A DNA stretch of 64,000 nt from Dirofilaria immitis (GCA_024305405.1 JAKNDB010000067.1:248001-312000), one strand, 5' to 3'. Shown: positions 1 to 14,590, numbered from the stretch's first letter. Program-made: numbers and translations. Notes: generated from the sequence alone by a model not told the origin.

Positions 1-733
1 TGCGACCACTCTTTATTTCAGTTCACCACTGAATGAGAAAAAATTTATCATTTTATATCGTTTCAGTGATACAAACTAGCTAGGGAAATATAGTCTTTCT
101 CTTTTTAGTATTTATCAATTCTGGATCTTTTGAATTTTGACAACATTCTGCATCATATTTGTGCTGGAAATAATTTTCACATTAGAACTTTTTATAAATC
201 TTCTTTTTCACTTTATTTCTATCTCTCTTTTAAAAATCCATCAAATCATGGAATTTTATGCAGAGTAATAGATAAGCGAAATAAAATGTGAGCATTTCTA
301 GAAAGAAATGACAATTACATTTCTGATGAAAGAAACTGTGAAATTGTTATTCAAAATTAAATTACTCTGTTTTAGGATCTGTGAAAGGAATATGAACAAT
401 CCTGCTGAAAACCAGCTCTATATAACTGTATACAGAGGTAAGCAACGGAATGAAATTAAAAGTAGCGAAATATAAATGTAGACCATAGCATGATATCTAG
501 GAAATGTGATCAAGTATTAGAATAAATAAACATCATTAATGAATAACAGACAAGTTTCTTCAATTACAACATATCATCAATTATCAGCAATTATGAAAGA
601 AAGACAATCACAGTAGTATTGAAGTCACCATCGAAATGCTCAAATGATCCTGATAACTTATTTACAATATATAAGATTTTTTCTAAAATTTTCATTCTCT
701 CCTTAAAACATATTCTTCACTGTCTTCCATTAT
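1..733. other. Region downstream of the ANKFY1-like gene
   Basis: AT-rich sequence after the TAA at 734. It probably includes the 3' UTR, and AATAAA occurs on the minus strand. No other gene is seen. Confidence 0.35.
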
Positions 734-3700
734 TTAAGCCCATACATTTCTCATTGTGAGAATATCGCAACAAATTTGACAAACTCGAGTCGGTTTTTCA
801 ATACCGTATTTAAATATTGGCACTTCTTGTTCCGAACAACGTGCACATACTAAACGTCCGCAATGCCTAAAATATTTCACAATGTTTTGAGGCATAAGGC
901 TTATGATTCGCACAGAGTCTGTAAAATTAATATAATTTAAAAGCTCTTATTTCAAATATTTTAGTAGAAAATTTTATTTCTCTATTAGATTGAAATTTCT
1001 GTTCTCGCAAGAACTTACGTTTAGCACTGGACTCATAATAAGATGTTATGCGAGAAATGAATCGGATATATTGGTGCAGGCAAATAAATTAGCGATATAT
1101 TACAGGGAAAAGAATATGGAATATAAATTTAATTTTCAAACAAAATGAAAAAGCAAAAATAAACGAATATTACAAAAGACATCCGAAGAACATAAGTGAA
1201 TTTGCGAATTATTCACATAAAATAAGAATGGAAACTACCTGCAATGATGTTTTCGCATTGTCAGGAAAATTTCGTTTCACATTCCGAACATGAATGACCA
1301 TCAGCCCAACAGGGTTCGCGCTCTAGTTTATCTGAAATTGCATTTCTTAAAAGTTTTCAGTCTTTCTGTTCATTAAATATTATATAACTCTGGAATCTTT
1401 TTCACTGATAATCATTTCTTTGAGATCTTGAAAATCTCTTTATCGAATTCTTAATTTTTCATAAATTATTTCTACAAACAGAAAAGCAGTCTAATTTAAT
1501 TTTATAAGTAATGCAAAAGTTCCGAAATCAATACGTATAAATTACCTAACAATGAAAACAGGAGCTGTTTTGTTGGTGTCACATGTTTGAAAACTGAGAT
1601 TCCTGCATGACTGACGATGCCCAAACAAACACCATAGCGTAACAATGCATGGCACATATTTTCATTTCCTTTCAAGTATGACAACAAAAACACTGCAAAC
1701 AGTAAATATGCTAATAAGCATAATAGTTCAATTGAATTACAATTTCAGTTCTGGATAAAACACGAAACTCGACAAAACCCAAAACATATTGGAAAATTTG
1801 AATTGATATTTGAAGTGCATTACCAAATTTTTATAAATTTAAAAGCTAATTATATTTGGAATTCCAAATATTTGATTGATTTTAAAAACAATGCATTTTA
1901 GTGACGGAATCTGTGCAGTATCACTGTGAGAATAAAAAAAAATCAGCGTAATGTTTTGGAACAAAACAATATGTTATCATACAAAGATTTTGCGGCTTAT
2001 ACTAAATATTGGAATCTGTTTTCGATTCAGATATATAAAAAAACCTGTGAATCCATCTATATCTTTTGCATCCAAAGGAAACTGTGGATCAGCATTCAGA
2101 AACATCTGAAGTATATCCAACGAATTTGTTCTTGATAAATTACTAGTAGCAAGGAATAGAGCATTTTGTTGCCTGAAAAATAAAAACAAATTTTTAATCT
2201 CGTAGTATTGTTTTAACGACTAACTGAGAATCATTGAGTATTTTTTTAATAAATTCTTGCTGTCTGAGTAGATAGCCTGAATAATCAACATCTTTTGAAC
2301 AACTAGATTTAAAAATAAAGTGAACGGCTAGGACCATGAGTTTTTAAAATAATATTTATTGTGCAATCGTATGCATCAATAATCTAATCACATCTATCGA
2401 TAGAAAGAAGTGCCTTCTTTGTATAGAAGGAAGTGCAAAGAAGTCTAAAACAAACACTAGAACTTACTTTTTATTCACAGCGCGTATATTAATTCGCGAG
2501 TTGCTAATGAGAACATTAACACAAGCTACACTTCCTCCTAATACGGCTCTATGCAATGCTTAAACATTCAATAAACATTTTACACGAAAAGAATTATCAC
2601 TCACCAAATTACGAAACCTTGTATACATTATATAAATAATTTTAAAAAAATATTAGTTTAAAAAAGTCATACAGAAATTCAATTCAAATTTGATTTAATT
2701 GATCAAAATAACTGCATTAAAATTGACTTACGCGTGTTCCCAAGTGCGTCTGGAACGTTAGGCTGCGCACCGTTTTCCAATAAAATCATACATAATGCTT
2801 CGTGATTATTATAAGCAGCAATATGCAGAGGTGTATAACCTTCAGCACTGGTTGCGGTTACGTCAGCTCCAGCCAAGATCTGCAATTCATCTGCTGATTT
2901 ATCTGGCAACAAATCTAATTGGGAGAAGACAGAATATTTTAATATTCGCGTGATTTTTATGAATATTAAAATATAAAATTCAATACAAAACTTCATCTTA
3001 ATTCATACAAAAATATCTACTTTATCCTTTAGCAAAATGAATATCAAAGAAGCAATAGAATAATTTCCGTTCTCGTGGTGTGCTATGGAGAAAATTTTTT
3101 GATCCAATGATTTAGTCCTCTTAGTGATGAAATTTACCCTTTAAATTTTAATGAATTATTTGAGTAAAAGAACTGTAAGGATCTTAATTGGACTAAACTC
3201 GTTACAAAACCAAAATTAATTACAAACTTCACTAAAGTTATTAAATTACCAAATTTCGCATTATAATTTCGCTACCATATTGAGCATTAAGATGCAGGGC
3301 AGTAACACGTGATTCATTCTGAGCGCAAGCATTAATATCGAAATTGGTACTTATCAAGAAAAGTACCCATTCCAAATCAACTGCTCTCACGGTTTTATGC
3401 AATAACGTTTCTCCATTCTTATCCACCTGTAGATTTATAACCAAAAATATATCAAAAATCTCAATTTCTAGATTTGGATTTTCATATCCATCAAATTTTT
3501 AATTTTACACATTTAAATCTCAGTGATAAATTTTACGGCTAAATCTGAGTTTATATAGTTAACGAAAAAGACCTGCGTGATTAAGTCTGGTGCTTTTTTA
3601 ATAAGAGTCTCAGCAGCCAAATAATTACGTGTTTCGATGGCTATATCCAAAGGTGTACTGCCATAACAATCCGTATCCAGCAACAAATCAGGATTACAGT

Positions 3701-6700
3701 TACTCAAAAGTTCATTGAGGATCGTCATATTCTGCTTATAAACAGCTAAATGGATAGCCGAACGTCTCTCAGCATCCTAAATTTTTGAAAAATATTTGCT
3801 AAATTTTAATATAGGAAACACCAGGATGCAAGTAAAACATTATTACCTGCCTATCTAGCCTAGCTCCTCGTTTAATTAAGCATAAAGCAATATCGTCAAA
3901 GCCTAAACGAATGCAAGCAAGTAGCGGAGTGTCTGTACTGGACTGTTCCTCATTAAGCTGTCTTTCTTCCAAAGCATTAATATCACATCCTCTACAACAG
4001 TTTAATTTAGCTTTTATTACAGATTTAAATGCCTGCAAAAGTGATCTAGATGCCAAAAATTTTAGGTTTGAAAAAACAGAGAAAATTTGCTAATATTCGG
4101 GTCAAGAGTATCCAGTTCAAATCCTGAGCAGTTTTATCAGTTAGCAGGTTAAACTGAAAAATTCAGCACATTTTTTATTTTATAAGACCGTATACCCAAT
4201 ATAATTGCGCCATATCAATAGACGATCTGCAATGAACAGTAATAGTGACTAATTTTGAAAAATGTTTGATTCCCAATCTTTAAACTGGACAATAACTTGC
4301 AACGTGGAAGAGATAGATGAATGAGAAAGTCGATAAGAAGTAAAAGTAAAATAAGAAGAAAATATTAAGTCAGAAAAGCTTATTAAAATATTCCAAACTA
4401 TTGTCTCACGCATAAATCAAGAAAATAGCCGCGTCACACAATTCCAAGCCAATCGCTTTATGCAACAATGTTTGGCGGCATTTGCAACTTTTATCATAAA
4501 ACCAACCGTTTAGATCGCAGCCATTCTCAACAAAAACTTTCGCAACTTCAAATGATCCTGAATTTAATTAATCAAAATTAAGCAGATATAGCATATATTT
4601 ATTAAAACTTTGCTGCTTAAAAAACTTGGAATGCAAAAATTTATCTGTATTTATAATATTCTGCGGCTAACCTTGCTGCAAAGCTTCCCATAGTAATGAA
4701 GCATTCATATACTTTTTGCTCTCTTCAGTAAAGTGTAAAGACGGCGAACTGTTTTTAGGAGTGAAAATTCAACTGCCAAAGAAAAACAGTCCTTCTCGGA
4801 AATACTACAAAAGATTTTGAAAGGAATAATAAGGTAAGTGAAGAAAATGAATAATGATGCTTTCAAAGAATCTTCGAATCTTCAATTTAAACAATAATAA
4901 GAGGATAATAAATAGGACTTTCAAAGAATCTTCAATTTAAACAATAATAAGAGGATAATACATAGGACGATGGTTTCAAAAATATTAAATTTCTAATCAA
5001 AATTTGAATACCCAAGAACAAAAGATTATCGAATTATCGAAAGCAAAGAATGCTGAAATATCCTTACCAAGCTGAAATATCCGCACCATGATCCAATAGA
5101 AATACTGCAGCGTCATCTAATTTATTATTGATGACTCTCATCAAAAGAGATACTCCTTTGGAATCCTTTTCATTTATATTAGCCCCAGCTTTTACCAAAA
5201 GTTCAGCACTTCGAAACTTACCAATTAAGATGGCTTTTGCAATAGGAGTCCGACCATTTTCATCCACAGTTGCGAAAATATCATCTAGAAAAACACAAGA
5301 ATGACGAGGACTGTCTTTTTGTTCCATTCCGTGAATCTTCTGATGAAAAGTGATTGCGAAAAAAATAAGGACAAGCAGGATTGCAAAAGAAATTTATGAT
5401 AACCTATCCCAGTATTATTAGAATAGGTGAAATGTGATAAAATAAATCTAAAAATAGTAAAACAAACCATTGCAAACGCCATTTTCGATGAATATTTTCA
5501 GGATTTCATCACCATTTTCTTTACCAATAACATAATGAAGCAAAGTTTCAGAACAGTTCGAAATTTTCATCGAAATATTTGCACCGGACCGTATAAGTAT
5601 TCGAATAAGATCCATATTGATATTTTCAGAATCTACCGCAACTTGTAGCGGTAGCATGCCCTAAACATTAATCTAAAGAAGACAAATAATATAACTCTAA
5701 AATTGAAACTAAACAATAAATGGTGAAAAATAAAAGTGCTGTCTTATTTATAACTCGCTGAATTCCAATATAAAAATTCCAGACTGAATAAATCAAAACA
5801 AATTGATACTTCTGAAGTTCTTTATCCAAATCTACTCTATGTCTGCATAAGAACTGTACTGCATCCAAATTATTGGTATAAATCGCATGATGAATCATAT
5901 AAACACCTAAAATAAACAAGTCTTTAAAAACATTTCAAACAAATTTCAGAATTTAAAGAACAATGATATACCGGATTTTTTTACTTTTTTCATTTGAAAC
6001 TGATGTTTGCTAAGCAAATTAAAAGCCCTAGTCTTCCATCCTAAATTAATTTTACTTGTATTTCAGTTTTTAGATTATGGAAAATCTGTTAGATGTTTAC
6101 CTTTTCAATATAGGAGAAACCTTTAGATATGTCAAAAATAAAATAAAACAAATGTAAAACTAGTGACATATCATTTATGATAAAATTATGCTGATTATGA
6201 ATGATGAATTAAAGCTAAATAAGAATGCAAGGAAAATAATATAAAAAATATTATGACTTATAGTGAACCTTTATAAACAACGTTTAAATCAGCTCCTGCT
6301 TTTACAATTAATTCCGCTAACGCCATATTTCTAATTTCGAAGAGCGCGGATGCTATCGGAAAACATCCCTTGCGATCCATTTTATTGACGCTACCAGTAG
6401 GTTTTTGTAAAAGTAATTCAATTATCGTCACATTTTCCAATTCAATGGCTCGCATAAGTGGAGTCCTCGAAAAAGAGCAATTAGATATTTTCTGGAATCT
6501 TTAATAATAACATGATTCTTTAATACCTATTAGGATTGCTCTGCCTATCAACAAAATCATATTTTATCTACTTTTTACTTATATGATTTCACTCGATATA
6601 ATCTATTTTCAGTATCATCCTTATTCGACCTTATGTATCTTACTTTAAATCACAGTCGACATCACCGATATTCAAATGATTTAAGTTAGACGAAAGCCAT

Positions 6701-9419
6701 TCAACTACATCGCAGGAACATTTTGTTGATGCGGCAATGTGTAATAAATTTTCACCGGTTATTCCAACTTTATGATCAAAATTGGCTCCATTTTGAGCTA
6801 AAAATACCAATGCACCAACATTATCTGAAAAAAATTAAGTAATGACTAAAATAGAAAAGCAGGCTTAATTTTCAAATTTTTATTAAAATACTTTTTGAAA
6901 ATAAATCTTGCATGTTCAATTTTCTATTGGAGAATGATTGTAAAAAAATAATTTTATTATTATTTAAATCAAATATCGTTGTTGCTGTTAATTCAACACA
7001 TCTATCATCCTGCTAATGTAATCACTATCCGAAATTTAGCCTATCCTATTATTTTTCTTCTTTCCTTAATCAGAAAAAAAATAATTTAGAAAAAAATAAA
7101 CACAACATCAAATTTACAACAGTTTTGAGCACTACTTTTTTTGTAGACCAATTACGGATTATGATTATCAAAAATTACAACTAATAAATAATTAATGTGA
7201 ATTGGATTTCCGTAATAGATTGAAAGCAAATCTTATTTTTCAATAAAAGAACTCACTTTTCATTAGCATCCTCATCAACAGCGTTCTACCATTACTATCA
7301 ATGATATTCACATCCGCGTGATGATTAACTAAGGATGTTGCAATTTCAATTTGATCAGATTCTAGTGCCAATTCCAATGGAAAAATACTGCCGATTTCTT
7401 CATTGCACAATTTAGGCAACTTGAACAGCTCATATTTTGAAAAGGAAAAAGAATTTTGTGAAAATAAATGAATAACAAATATTAGGAAACTGATGACTAA
7501 ACAAGTAAGATAGAAATATCAAAATTTATTATCTACGAGAAATTTAAATAGTGGAAGTCAACAAATTCAATTTTAGTGGCAATATAAATAATTAAAAATC
7601 ATTTTTGAAGTATTTACTTTTATTGATAATACAATTTATTAAGAAATAAACGATAAATGATTGCAAGGCAATTATTTAATTTGATTGATTCAATGGTCAA
7701 ACAATCAGGTATTTTAAAGTGAAAAAGAAAGAAGAAAGAGAGGAAAAGATAATGAACTTACTTCCTCAAAATGTTTAAGAAAGAAGAGCGATAATAAATC
7801 ACTACGCTTCAAACGAATAATTGAATGCAACACATGTTCAGAATAACTGAAATTTGTACCAATTATTTCGTTATGATGAAACCTAGAGAAGTCTCACTGA
7901 AGTCTCACATTAGTATTTTTTTCTCTGTAGTTTTCATGTAAAGCTTAAAATAGGCCTAATGATGATTATTCAGTTTAAGTCAAGATATGTAGTTATACGA
8001 CTTTCTTTTATTACCATCTAGTTTACGAAATGAGCTATTCAATAGTGGGCGTGAAAATAACTTAATTTGCGTTACAGTACAATGAGATATGTTGAGCTCG
8101 ATAAACTTAACTGCATCACTTCTCATCAACTATTAATTAAGATCAAGATGAGAATTAAAAAAAAAAAAACAAAATATAAAATCATATAAACTGTTGAAAA
8201 GAAGTACAAATAGTAGTCCCCTTTACTAACCTCTCGATAAGATTGTATAATAATGAAGCAGACGTTTGAACAAAATCATCAGCACTGAATTGATTCCATT
8301 TTAATTTGATCATTTCCTCACAGCTATCTTTTAACCGCATCAGATCATTTTTGTTTGCAAATTCATACAGCAACAAACAACTGCCATAATCAATACGACC
8401 TAATAAAAGCAATTCACACCTGAAATTCATGCTTTAGCAAAATCACCACATCAGTTAGCATTTGCTAACTGTCTCTTTTTCTGATTAATTTATAGTCATG
8501 TCAGATCTATTATCTGAAAATAATCAAGCACAAATAAGAGATGAAACAGGTAAAAGAAGACTGTATAACAATGCAACTGTTAAAGAACATTTCAAAAACA
8601 TTTCTAAAACTTTTAAAGTTACAAAAATAAAGACTTTGAAATTCATAAAAAATAACCTTTTCTGCAAATCCAAAAGGCGATACTTAGCAGCTGCTGTGAA
8701 TATTTCCATCAAATAACGATTTCCCAGCAGATTGTCTATGTGATCCGTGTACATCCATTTCAAAACAGTACAGCCTATATTATAAGCAATACCTGTAAAT
8801 AAAATAAAATAATTTCTAAAGATCGAATTTCTGAGATAAACTGATAAATTCCAAGTTTTTAAACTGTAGTAACATAAAAAAGATACTGCACTAACTTATA
8901 TAGTATGTACATAAAGAAATGCATCATAATTATAACCTTCAAATTCAATGCGATCAATTCCCGAAAGATCATTCCAATAATCTGTTCTAGTTGCAATCAC
9001 TAAGCGATGACCTCGAAGCTGATGCCCATCGCAGTGAATTGTTATATCGCTATAAGAGAGAAATTTATGCTATGTCAAACATAAAATAATTTCAATTATT
9101 ATCAATTTGCAAAAAGTTACTTTTCAACAAATAGATAATAATTAATTTATAAAATTATTTGAAAAAAAAACAGTTATTTTGAAAAGAAAGAGCATACAAA
9201 TGAATTGTAAGACAAAATCAGACCTATACAAATCGTTGTTATATATTTCTGCAATTTTCGTCACAAGTTTTGTACGAATGAAAGTTTCGAAGTATCAGCA
9301 ATAGAAGCATTATTGTTTACTATAGCTGCAGCCAATATATCATAACGTTTTTGCAAATCGGCATAATTATGCAATAACTTAACATGCTCCGCTTGAAGGA
9401 ATTCGACGAGATCCGTCAT
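734..9419 (-). CDS. ANKFY1: Rabankyrin-5 / ANKFY1 orthologue (BTB, ankyrin repeats, FYVE)
   Basis: Endosomal scaffold. The vertebrate family member binds PI3P through FYVE and Rab5-GTP through ankyrin repeats, and acts in macropinocytosis and endosome trafficking. Reading leftward from ATG 9419, a heptad-like start (MTDLVEFLQAEHVKLLHNY) leads into a BTB domain over exons 9049-8937, 8792-8657 and 8419-8231. About 15 ankyrin-bearing exons follow between 7846 and 1545, for example TPLHIAAYNNHEALC near 2810. The final exons carry the FYVE zinc finger: RKHHC near 1250, then RHCGRLVCARC near 850 and RVCQIC near 775, ending in a TAA at 734-736. Order and spacing follow human ANKFY1 from end to end. 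Exon 1 has a one-base frame break near 9288, described in the findings. Exon edges in the ankyrin region are approximate. Orthology is very secure; the exact exon set is less so. Confidence 0.93.
4861..4967. repeat. Tandem duplication of about 50-58 bp in an ANKFY1 intron
   Basis: TTTCAAAGAATCTTC...ATAGGAC occurs twice in direct succession (4861-4917 and 4918-4967). The copies share CAATTTAAACAATAATAAGA and differ by one 8-base internal repeat and one substitution. It is a local duplication in noncoding sequence. Confidence 0.85.
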
Positions 9420-9426
9420 TATTACG

Positions 9427-9437
9427 CTACAGCAAAT
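9427..9437 (-). promoter_or_regulatory. Possible trans-splice acceptor of the ANKFY1-like gene
   Basis: On the minus strand the sequence TTTGCTGTAG lies 7 bases before ATG 9419. A pyrimidine-rich AG this close to a start with no upstream exon fits a spliced-leader acceptor. It also supports this ATG as the start. Confidence 0.4.
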
Positions 9438-10756
9438 TGTATTTCCATTCCAATAATTACCTGAAAGTAATCATAAAATTTCATGAAGAATTTTATCACA
9501 GCAATATTTACGACGCAAAAATATGCAATGTCAAAAATAATTTTCTTTATAAAAAAAAAAAAAAAAAACGAAATACTTTACCCCATTCCCACAAAATTCA
9601 CTTCTCATCAAAATGTAGCAGTACCAAAAATCAAAAAAAAATTGCTGAAACAAAATATATTGCAATAGGATAGTCTAATGTTACTTGACACCATGGTTAA
9701 AGAATAAGCATCGATGCATCAACACTGGACGGAATAGTTTGTTGTAAATTTATTTCCGGTAACCCAAACATAATCCTTCTGTATTAACTAGCATCCCACC
9801 TTTAGGGGGATGCGCATGAAATTTGAACTAGCAATTTTGTTCCAGAGATCAATTTTAATTTAAGCAATATAAAAACGCTTTTAAAAATATGCTGCACATT
9901 CACTCTAAACTTCAATTGATGAGGAAGACAGGAAAATGACTGCTGCACAGCTTTAAACAGCAAAATGAAAATGAACGCATATAACGAAACTACTTTATTC
10001 ACATCGCACAATATTGCTACATTCTAATATATTTTAACGACTAACAAAATGATGTAAATAAAGATAGGAAGAACAAATCAAAGAAAAATAATAAGTAAAA
10101 TCTTAGTAAGTAAAAAGTGAATTTTTTCAAGTAAAATAATCACAAATATTCCCATAGTTCAATACCATTCTTTCAATAATTACAAATTAATTTGACAGTA
10201 AAAAGCGAAAAAAATTTCGTATGCAGTTACATTTATAAATAGCAATAATAGAAAAAAAGATATTTCAAAAACGGTAGGAGAAGTTATATTGCAAGTTTAT
10301 AACTGAAGTATATGAATACAATTGCACTGGTGACATAAACAATGGTCAATAAAATGATAACAACCTAAGATCTAATTTACTACATTTCTTTCTCCAGTTG
10401 AAACTAAATATTCAAGAAGACACTACCATAAAGATGAATAAGAAAAAATAAAAGAAGTCATAATACTGTCCGTAATGCAAAAACAAAGACACAAAAAAAT
10501 AACAGGTTTTCAATTAATTCAACATTCATTATTCATGAAAAAAACTGTTAGATTATGTGTGGCAGAAAAACTAGCGATCACTCAGTTAGAGTAAAAGTGA
10601 TTCTAAAACAGTAATAAATGAGCCCAATGAACATCAAACTAGAAGATAAGACACTTGAAGAAATTAATGACTAGGTGCTAATTATTTCATTTTTTAAATA
10701 CATTGAAAATTTTTCCTAATAAATGATTCACAAATAAAAATAAATAGTAGAATATA
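9438..10756. other. Intergenic, AT-rich
   Basis: Between the ANKFY1-like start and the FAAH-like stop I see only A/T-rich sequence with poly-A runs (for example near 9550). The short open frames here are lysine/asparagine-rich products of base composition. It should hold the ANKFY1 promoter and the FAAH 3' UTR, but no element can be named. Confidence 0.5.
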
Positions 10757-13700
10757 TTAAGTATTCATAGGTCTCCAGCCACCAAACCCTTTCTCCAAAT
10801 CCTGAGCTACTTCTATCAATAAAGAATCAGATCCTGGCGCGCCGATAACTTGTACACCAAGTGGAATATTATAGTTGTTCAAACCCAATGGACACTGTAC
10901 AACTGGAAGAGCCAATGTATTCCATATAGCCGTATAAGCGAAATTTAATGGAGTGAAGAGTGGTTGAAGATGATAAGGTGCCTCAGTTGGGAAAGATGGG
11001 AATAATAGGATACCATCATCGGATAAAAGTTCCTTAACTTCTCGACTTAATCGATCTCGCTGACTCCTCAACTGAAAAGTAACAAGAACAAATATTGACG
11101 TAGATGATACACAGCATTTTTTGGCAAAAATAATATAAATAAAGTATTGAACCTTATTTTAATAAATTGCGGCAAGCTTTCTAAGACAATAAAAGATTTT
11201 CGCAATAACTTGCAGTTAAATTTACATTAAAGTCACACCTTTTGTTTTTGTTCTTCATTAAATGGTGCAAAATATTCGTCGATAATTCCAGTAATAATGG
11301 CTGGTAGCGTATGTACTGACTTGCACATTATCCACTTGAATAATTCAAACAAACAATTTATATTGGTCTAAAATAGAAATGCAACAAATCCAAACGAAAA
11401 AGACAATACATCAAGGAATTCAAATCTTTTTATTTTTCATTTGAAAAACAAAGACTAATATATTAGTCAGATATAAATGTCAGCTTATATCTGACTAAAA
11501 AAGGATAAAAACATGGTTGATGATTTTAAATGTGTGAAATAATTATAACAAAAGACTTCAAAAGGTAGGAGAGAAAATAAGTAGGAGAGAAAATAAGATA
11601 CCTTTAAATCGGTCATATGCATCGCAAATTTCGGAGCGTTTGCAACATCCATACTTGTTAGGAAAAATTCAAGCGCATAATGAACAAATGGTAGGTCTAC
11701 TCGAATAGCACATAGATCGTATTTAATTTCAAAATAGCGAACTACCTGAAAAATACCTCACTTTTTATTTCAGATTCGAATCTTACATTATTCTTTTTAC
11801 ATTAATATATTTTTCATAATGGGCACGTGGAATGTAAAGCAGCCTTTACATCTTCCGAAGGTCAAAATTCTATAAAGTGTTATGACTTTTAAAATCTTTT
11901 TAAATTACACATGAAAAAACAAAAAAGACACATTAAACCTTAAAAGATAAAACGTCATTTCTTATCATTCCAATTAAAACAGGAAGGAAAGGAAAGCTAA
12001 AAATAAAGGGAAAAATAACCTTCCAGCAAGCAATTAAATGAAAATAATTAATACCTGCAATTGTCACTGTTATTTTCATCTAATCGAATGAAATTCAGAG
12101 AACTTGTACTATGTAGCTGCTGAAATTATATTTTACAAACACTGATTTAATAATAATATTATATTACTACACGCACAGTTCGTCCTTCATTACCGGAATA
12201 CGTCCAATTCACGTATCAGTTTCATAGATATGCAAACATGATTCGCATTCAAAAGTAAATGTTAATTATCAAAATTACTCTCTTTCTTCAGTGTTTGAAG
12301 ACTTTCTTTATTCATATCCTGCACCAAAGGTGTTTTCAGACCTTCCATATAGAAAATTCGTATTTTCTTCATATTACATGGAGTGTCCAATTGTAATAAA
12401 TTCCTGCCTTCACATCCCGCAAAAATCTATAAGTTAAATCATTAAAACAACGAATAAATTCTACGACACTGGGAACGAAAACCATTAAACAAGTTACTAA
12501 AAATACGAAATAAACCTTCAATAGAAGGGACAAATCTTCTGCGTAACGACACATAGGACCAATGAGTAGCATTTTTTCAGTACGATATCCATCCATATGT
12601 GGCAAATGTCCTTTCAGTGGTATCATACCTAAACGTGACCTCGAGAATTATTCAATATTAGAAATTATTACTTAATGGTTTTGCAGCTGACTGCAGACTG
12701 TAAAACTTGAGTTTTGTATAACTCAATTTTATTTACCAAAATAGTTCTATTTATTAGACAGTTTAATTTTATAAAATATTTCAATATCTTAAAATACAGC
12801 AACAGAAAATACCTGGGGTTGGTTTGAGGCCGAAAATTCCGTTAAAATAACAAGGCATACGAATCGAACCGGCAATATCACTACCAATCCCGATTACTGA
12901 GCCTGCGGCAGAAATCAATGCAGCTTCACCGCCACTACTACCACCAGATATTCGTCTACTATCATACGGATTTTTGGTACGACCATAAACGACATTCATT
13001 GATTCCCACCACATACATACCTCTGGAACATTAGTCACTGCAAGAAGGATTGCACCCGCATTTTTCATCCTGCAAAGATAAGTAGGAAAAGCTTAAAATA
13101 TAATTAAATCTGTTCAAGCAGTCACTTTTCGTTATGGTTGTTTAATTGAAAATAATGCAAGGAAAATAGAAAATAATAAAAGACAGGTCGAATCTGAAAA
13201 GTTTAGGTTATTTAAAATTTACTAAAAAACTGAAAATTTAAACTAATGATAAAAGTGAAGAACCTCTGCACAACAATCGCATCTTCGTCACTGACAGATT
13301 TTTTTCCGATATGATATTCCAATTGTGCAATATAAACCATTCGCCTCAATGGAATCTTTTAATGTAAAGGGAACACCGAGCAATGGCTTTCTTGAACCGA
13401 GCTGGAAATAATCAATCTCATTGTTTAACTCGTCATTTAAATTTTATTTTATCCGGATAGTTCCTTTGTAACGTTCATTGAGCGAATATCTTTAGTGTAA
13501 AAATTTTTTTCTCTTCAGATATTTTATTAACTTAAGACTTGGGTATCTTAGTAAATAAAATTAACCTTGGGAATGTTAGCAACACATAACGTAAACCATG
13601 ATGAGTACTGTATAAAACTGCTCTAATAATAAGTCATATTAGAACCTTAACTTTATAAATAGTAAAAACCTAATAAAAGAAGTGATATAAAGACGCACAC

Positions 13701-14590
13701 TTCTGAATTCTTCGCTATCCTGATTAAGGCTTTGTAACATTTCATCAGTTTCTTGAGCCTTTAGTAATGCTTCTTTAAAATTCATTTGAACAACCGCATT
13801 AATTGTTCCGTTCACTTCCCTGATGCGTTTAATATAAGCTTCAACCAAGCTGAGACTTGTTATCTGAATATGCGAATATTTAATTCAGCCTTGCAAAATC
13901 GTAATATAATCATAAATTCGAAGTGTTTTGCATATTACATTGAATGGTGTCGATTTCCACAAGCATCTCAATCTCTGTCAAACGATATGAGCAAAAATAT
14001 TTCAGAATTCTGAAATTTACATAATCATGAACTCAAATGAGTATAACACACTATCCCATTTTTTATTATACAATTTTGCTCATAGCAGCCAGCAACTTCT
14101 AATGTAGTTTCGAATTCATTTAATTTTTAAAAAGCAAAATAAAGACTTCAGTTAGAAATATTCCTGGATAATGATGTGAGCAAATATAGCGAGTTTAAGG
14201 CTAAATGATATACGCAATGTAGGCTGATTTTCTGTTCAGTATTTCATGGGTCACTGATAGCAACTGATAGTAATAATCAATCTAATAATTACTTACTTCT
14301 CCATTTCGGATCATTTCAGCAGCTCGTGTTGCGCTAATCATAAGCAATTCATTTCGCGGTGCAATGATCATTTCCTTCGACAAAAATAATAGATGAGAGT
14401 AAAGAAATAGGAAACAAGTGTGAAATATATATGAGAAATAATGAAAAATAACGGCTTCAATGCTTTCACAATAGCTATCAGCATATTGTACAACCTGCAA
14501 ATAATTACTTTTTTTTTGTTCCTGGCAAATATAAACGAGAATTAAAGTTAATTTAATTAAAATTACAACTATAATGCTATCAAATTTCAT
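10757..14590 (-). CDS. Fatty acid amide hydrolase-like amidase (FAAH2 type)
   Basis: Amidase-signature serine hydrolase. Family members cleave fatty acid amides such as anandamide or oleamide at membranes. The start at 14590 gives a hydrophobic N-terminal segment (MKFDSIIVVILIKLTLILVY) and a second hydrophobic stretch before the conserved LLMISATRAAEMIRNGE. Later exons give the triad. The Lys is in GVPFTLKDS (about 13370), the cis-Ser is in GGSSGGEAAL (about 12930), and the nucleophile Ser is in GSDIAGSIRMP (about 12870). Further exons near 12620 (GPMCRYAEDL), 12400-12270, 11745-11600 and 11370-11240 lead to a C-terminal exon at 11071-10757 containing CPLGLNNYNIPLGVQVIG and FGGWRP. All match FAAH2-type enzymes in order. 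One extra base in a T7 run at 13299-13305 breaks the Lys exon. An internal ATG at 14371 is an alternative start. Nematodes carry several paralogues, so I give no symbol. Confidence 0.9.

Noticed and set aside
9437..9673. Plus-strand open frames rich in Lys/Asn
   Set aside because: They arise from a poly-A run and AT composition, with no splice or homology support.
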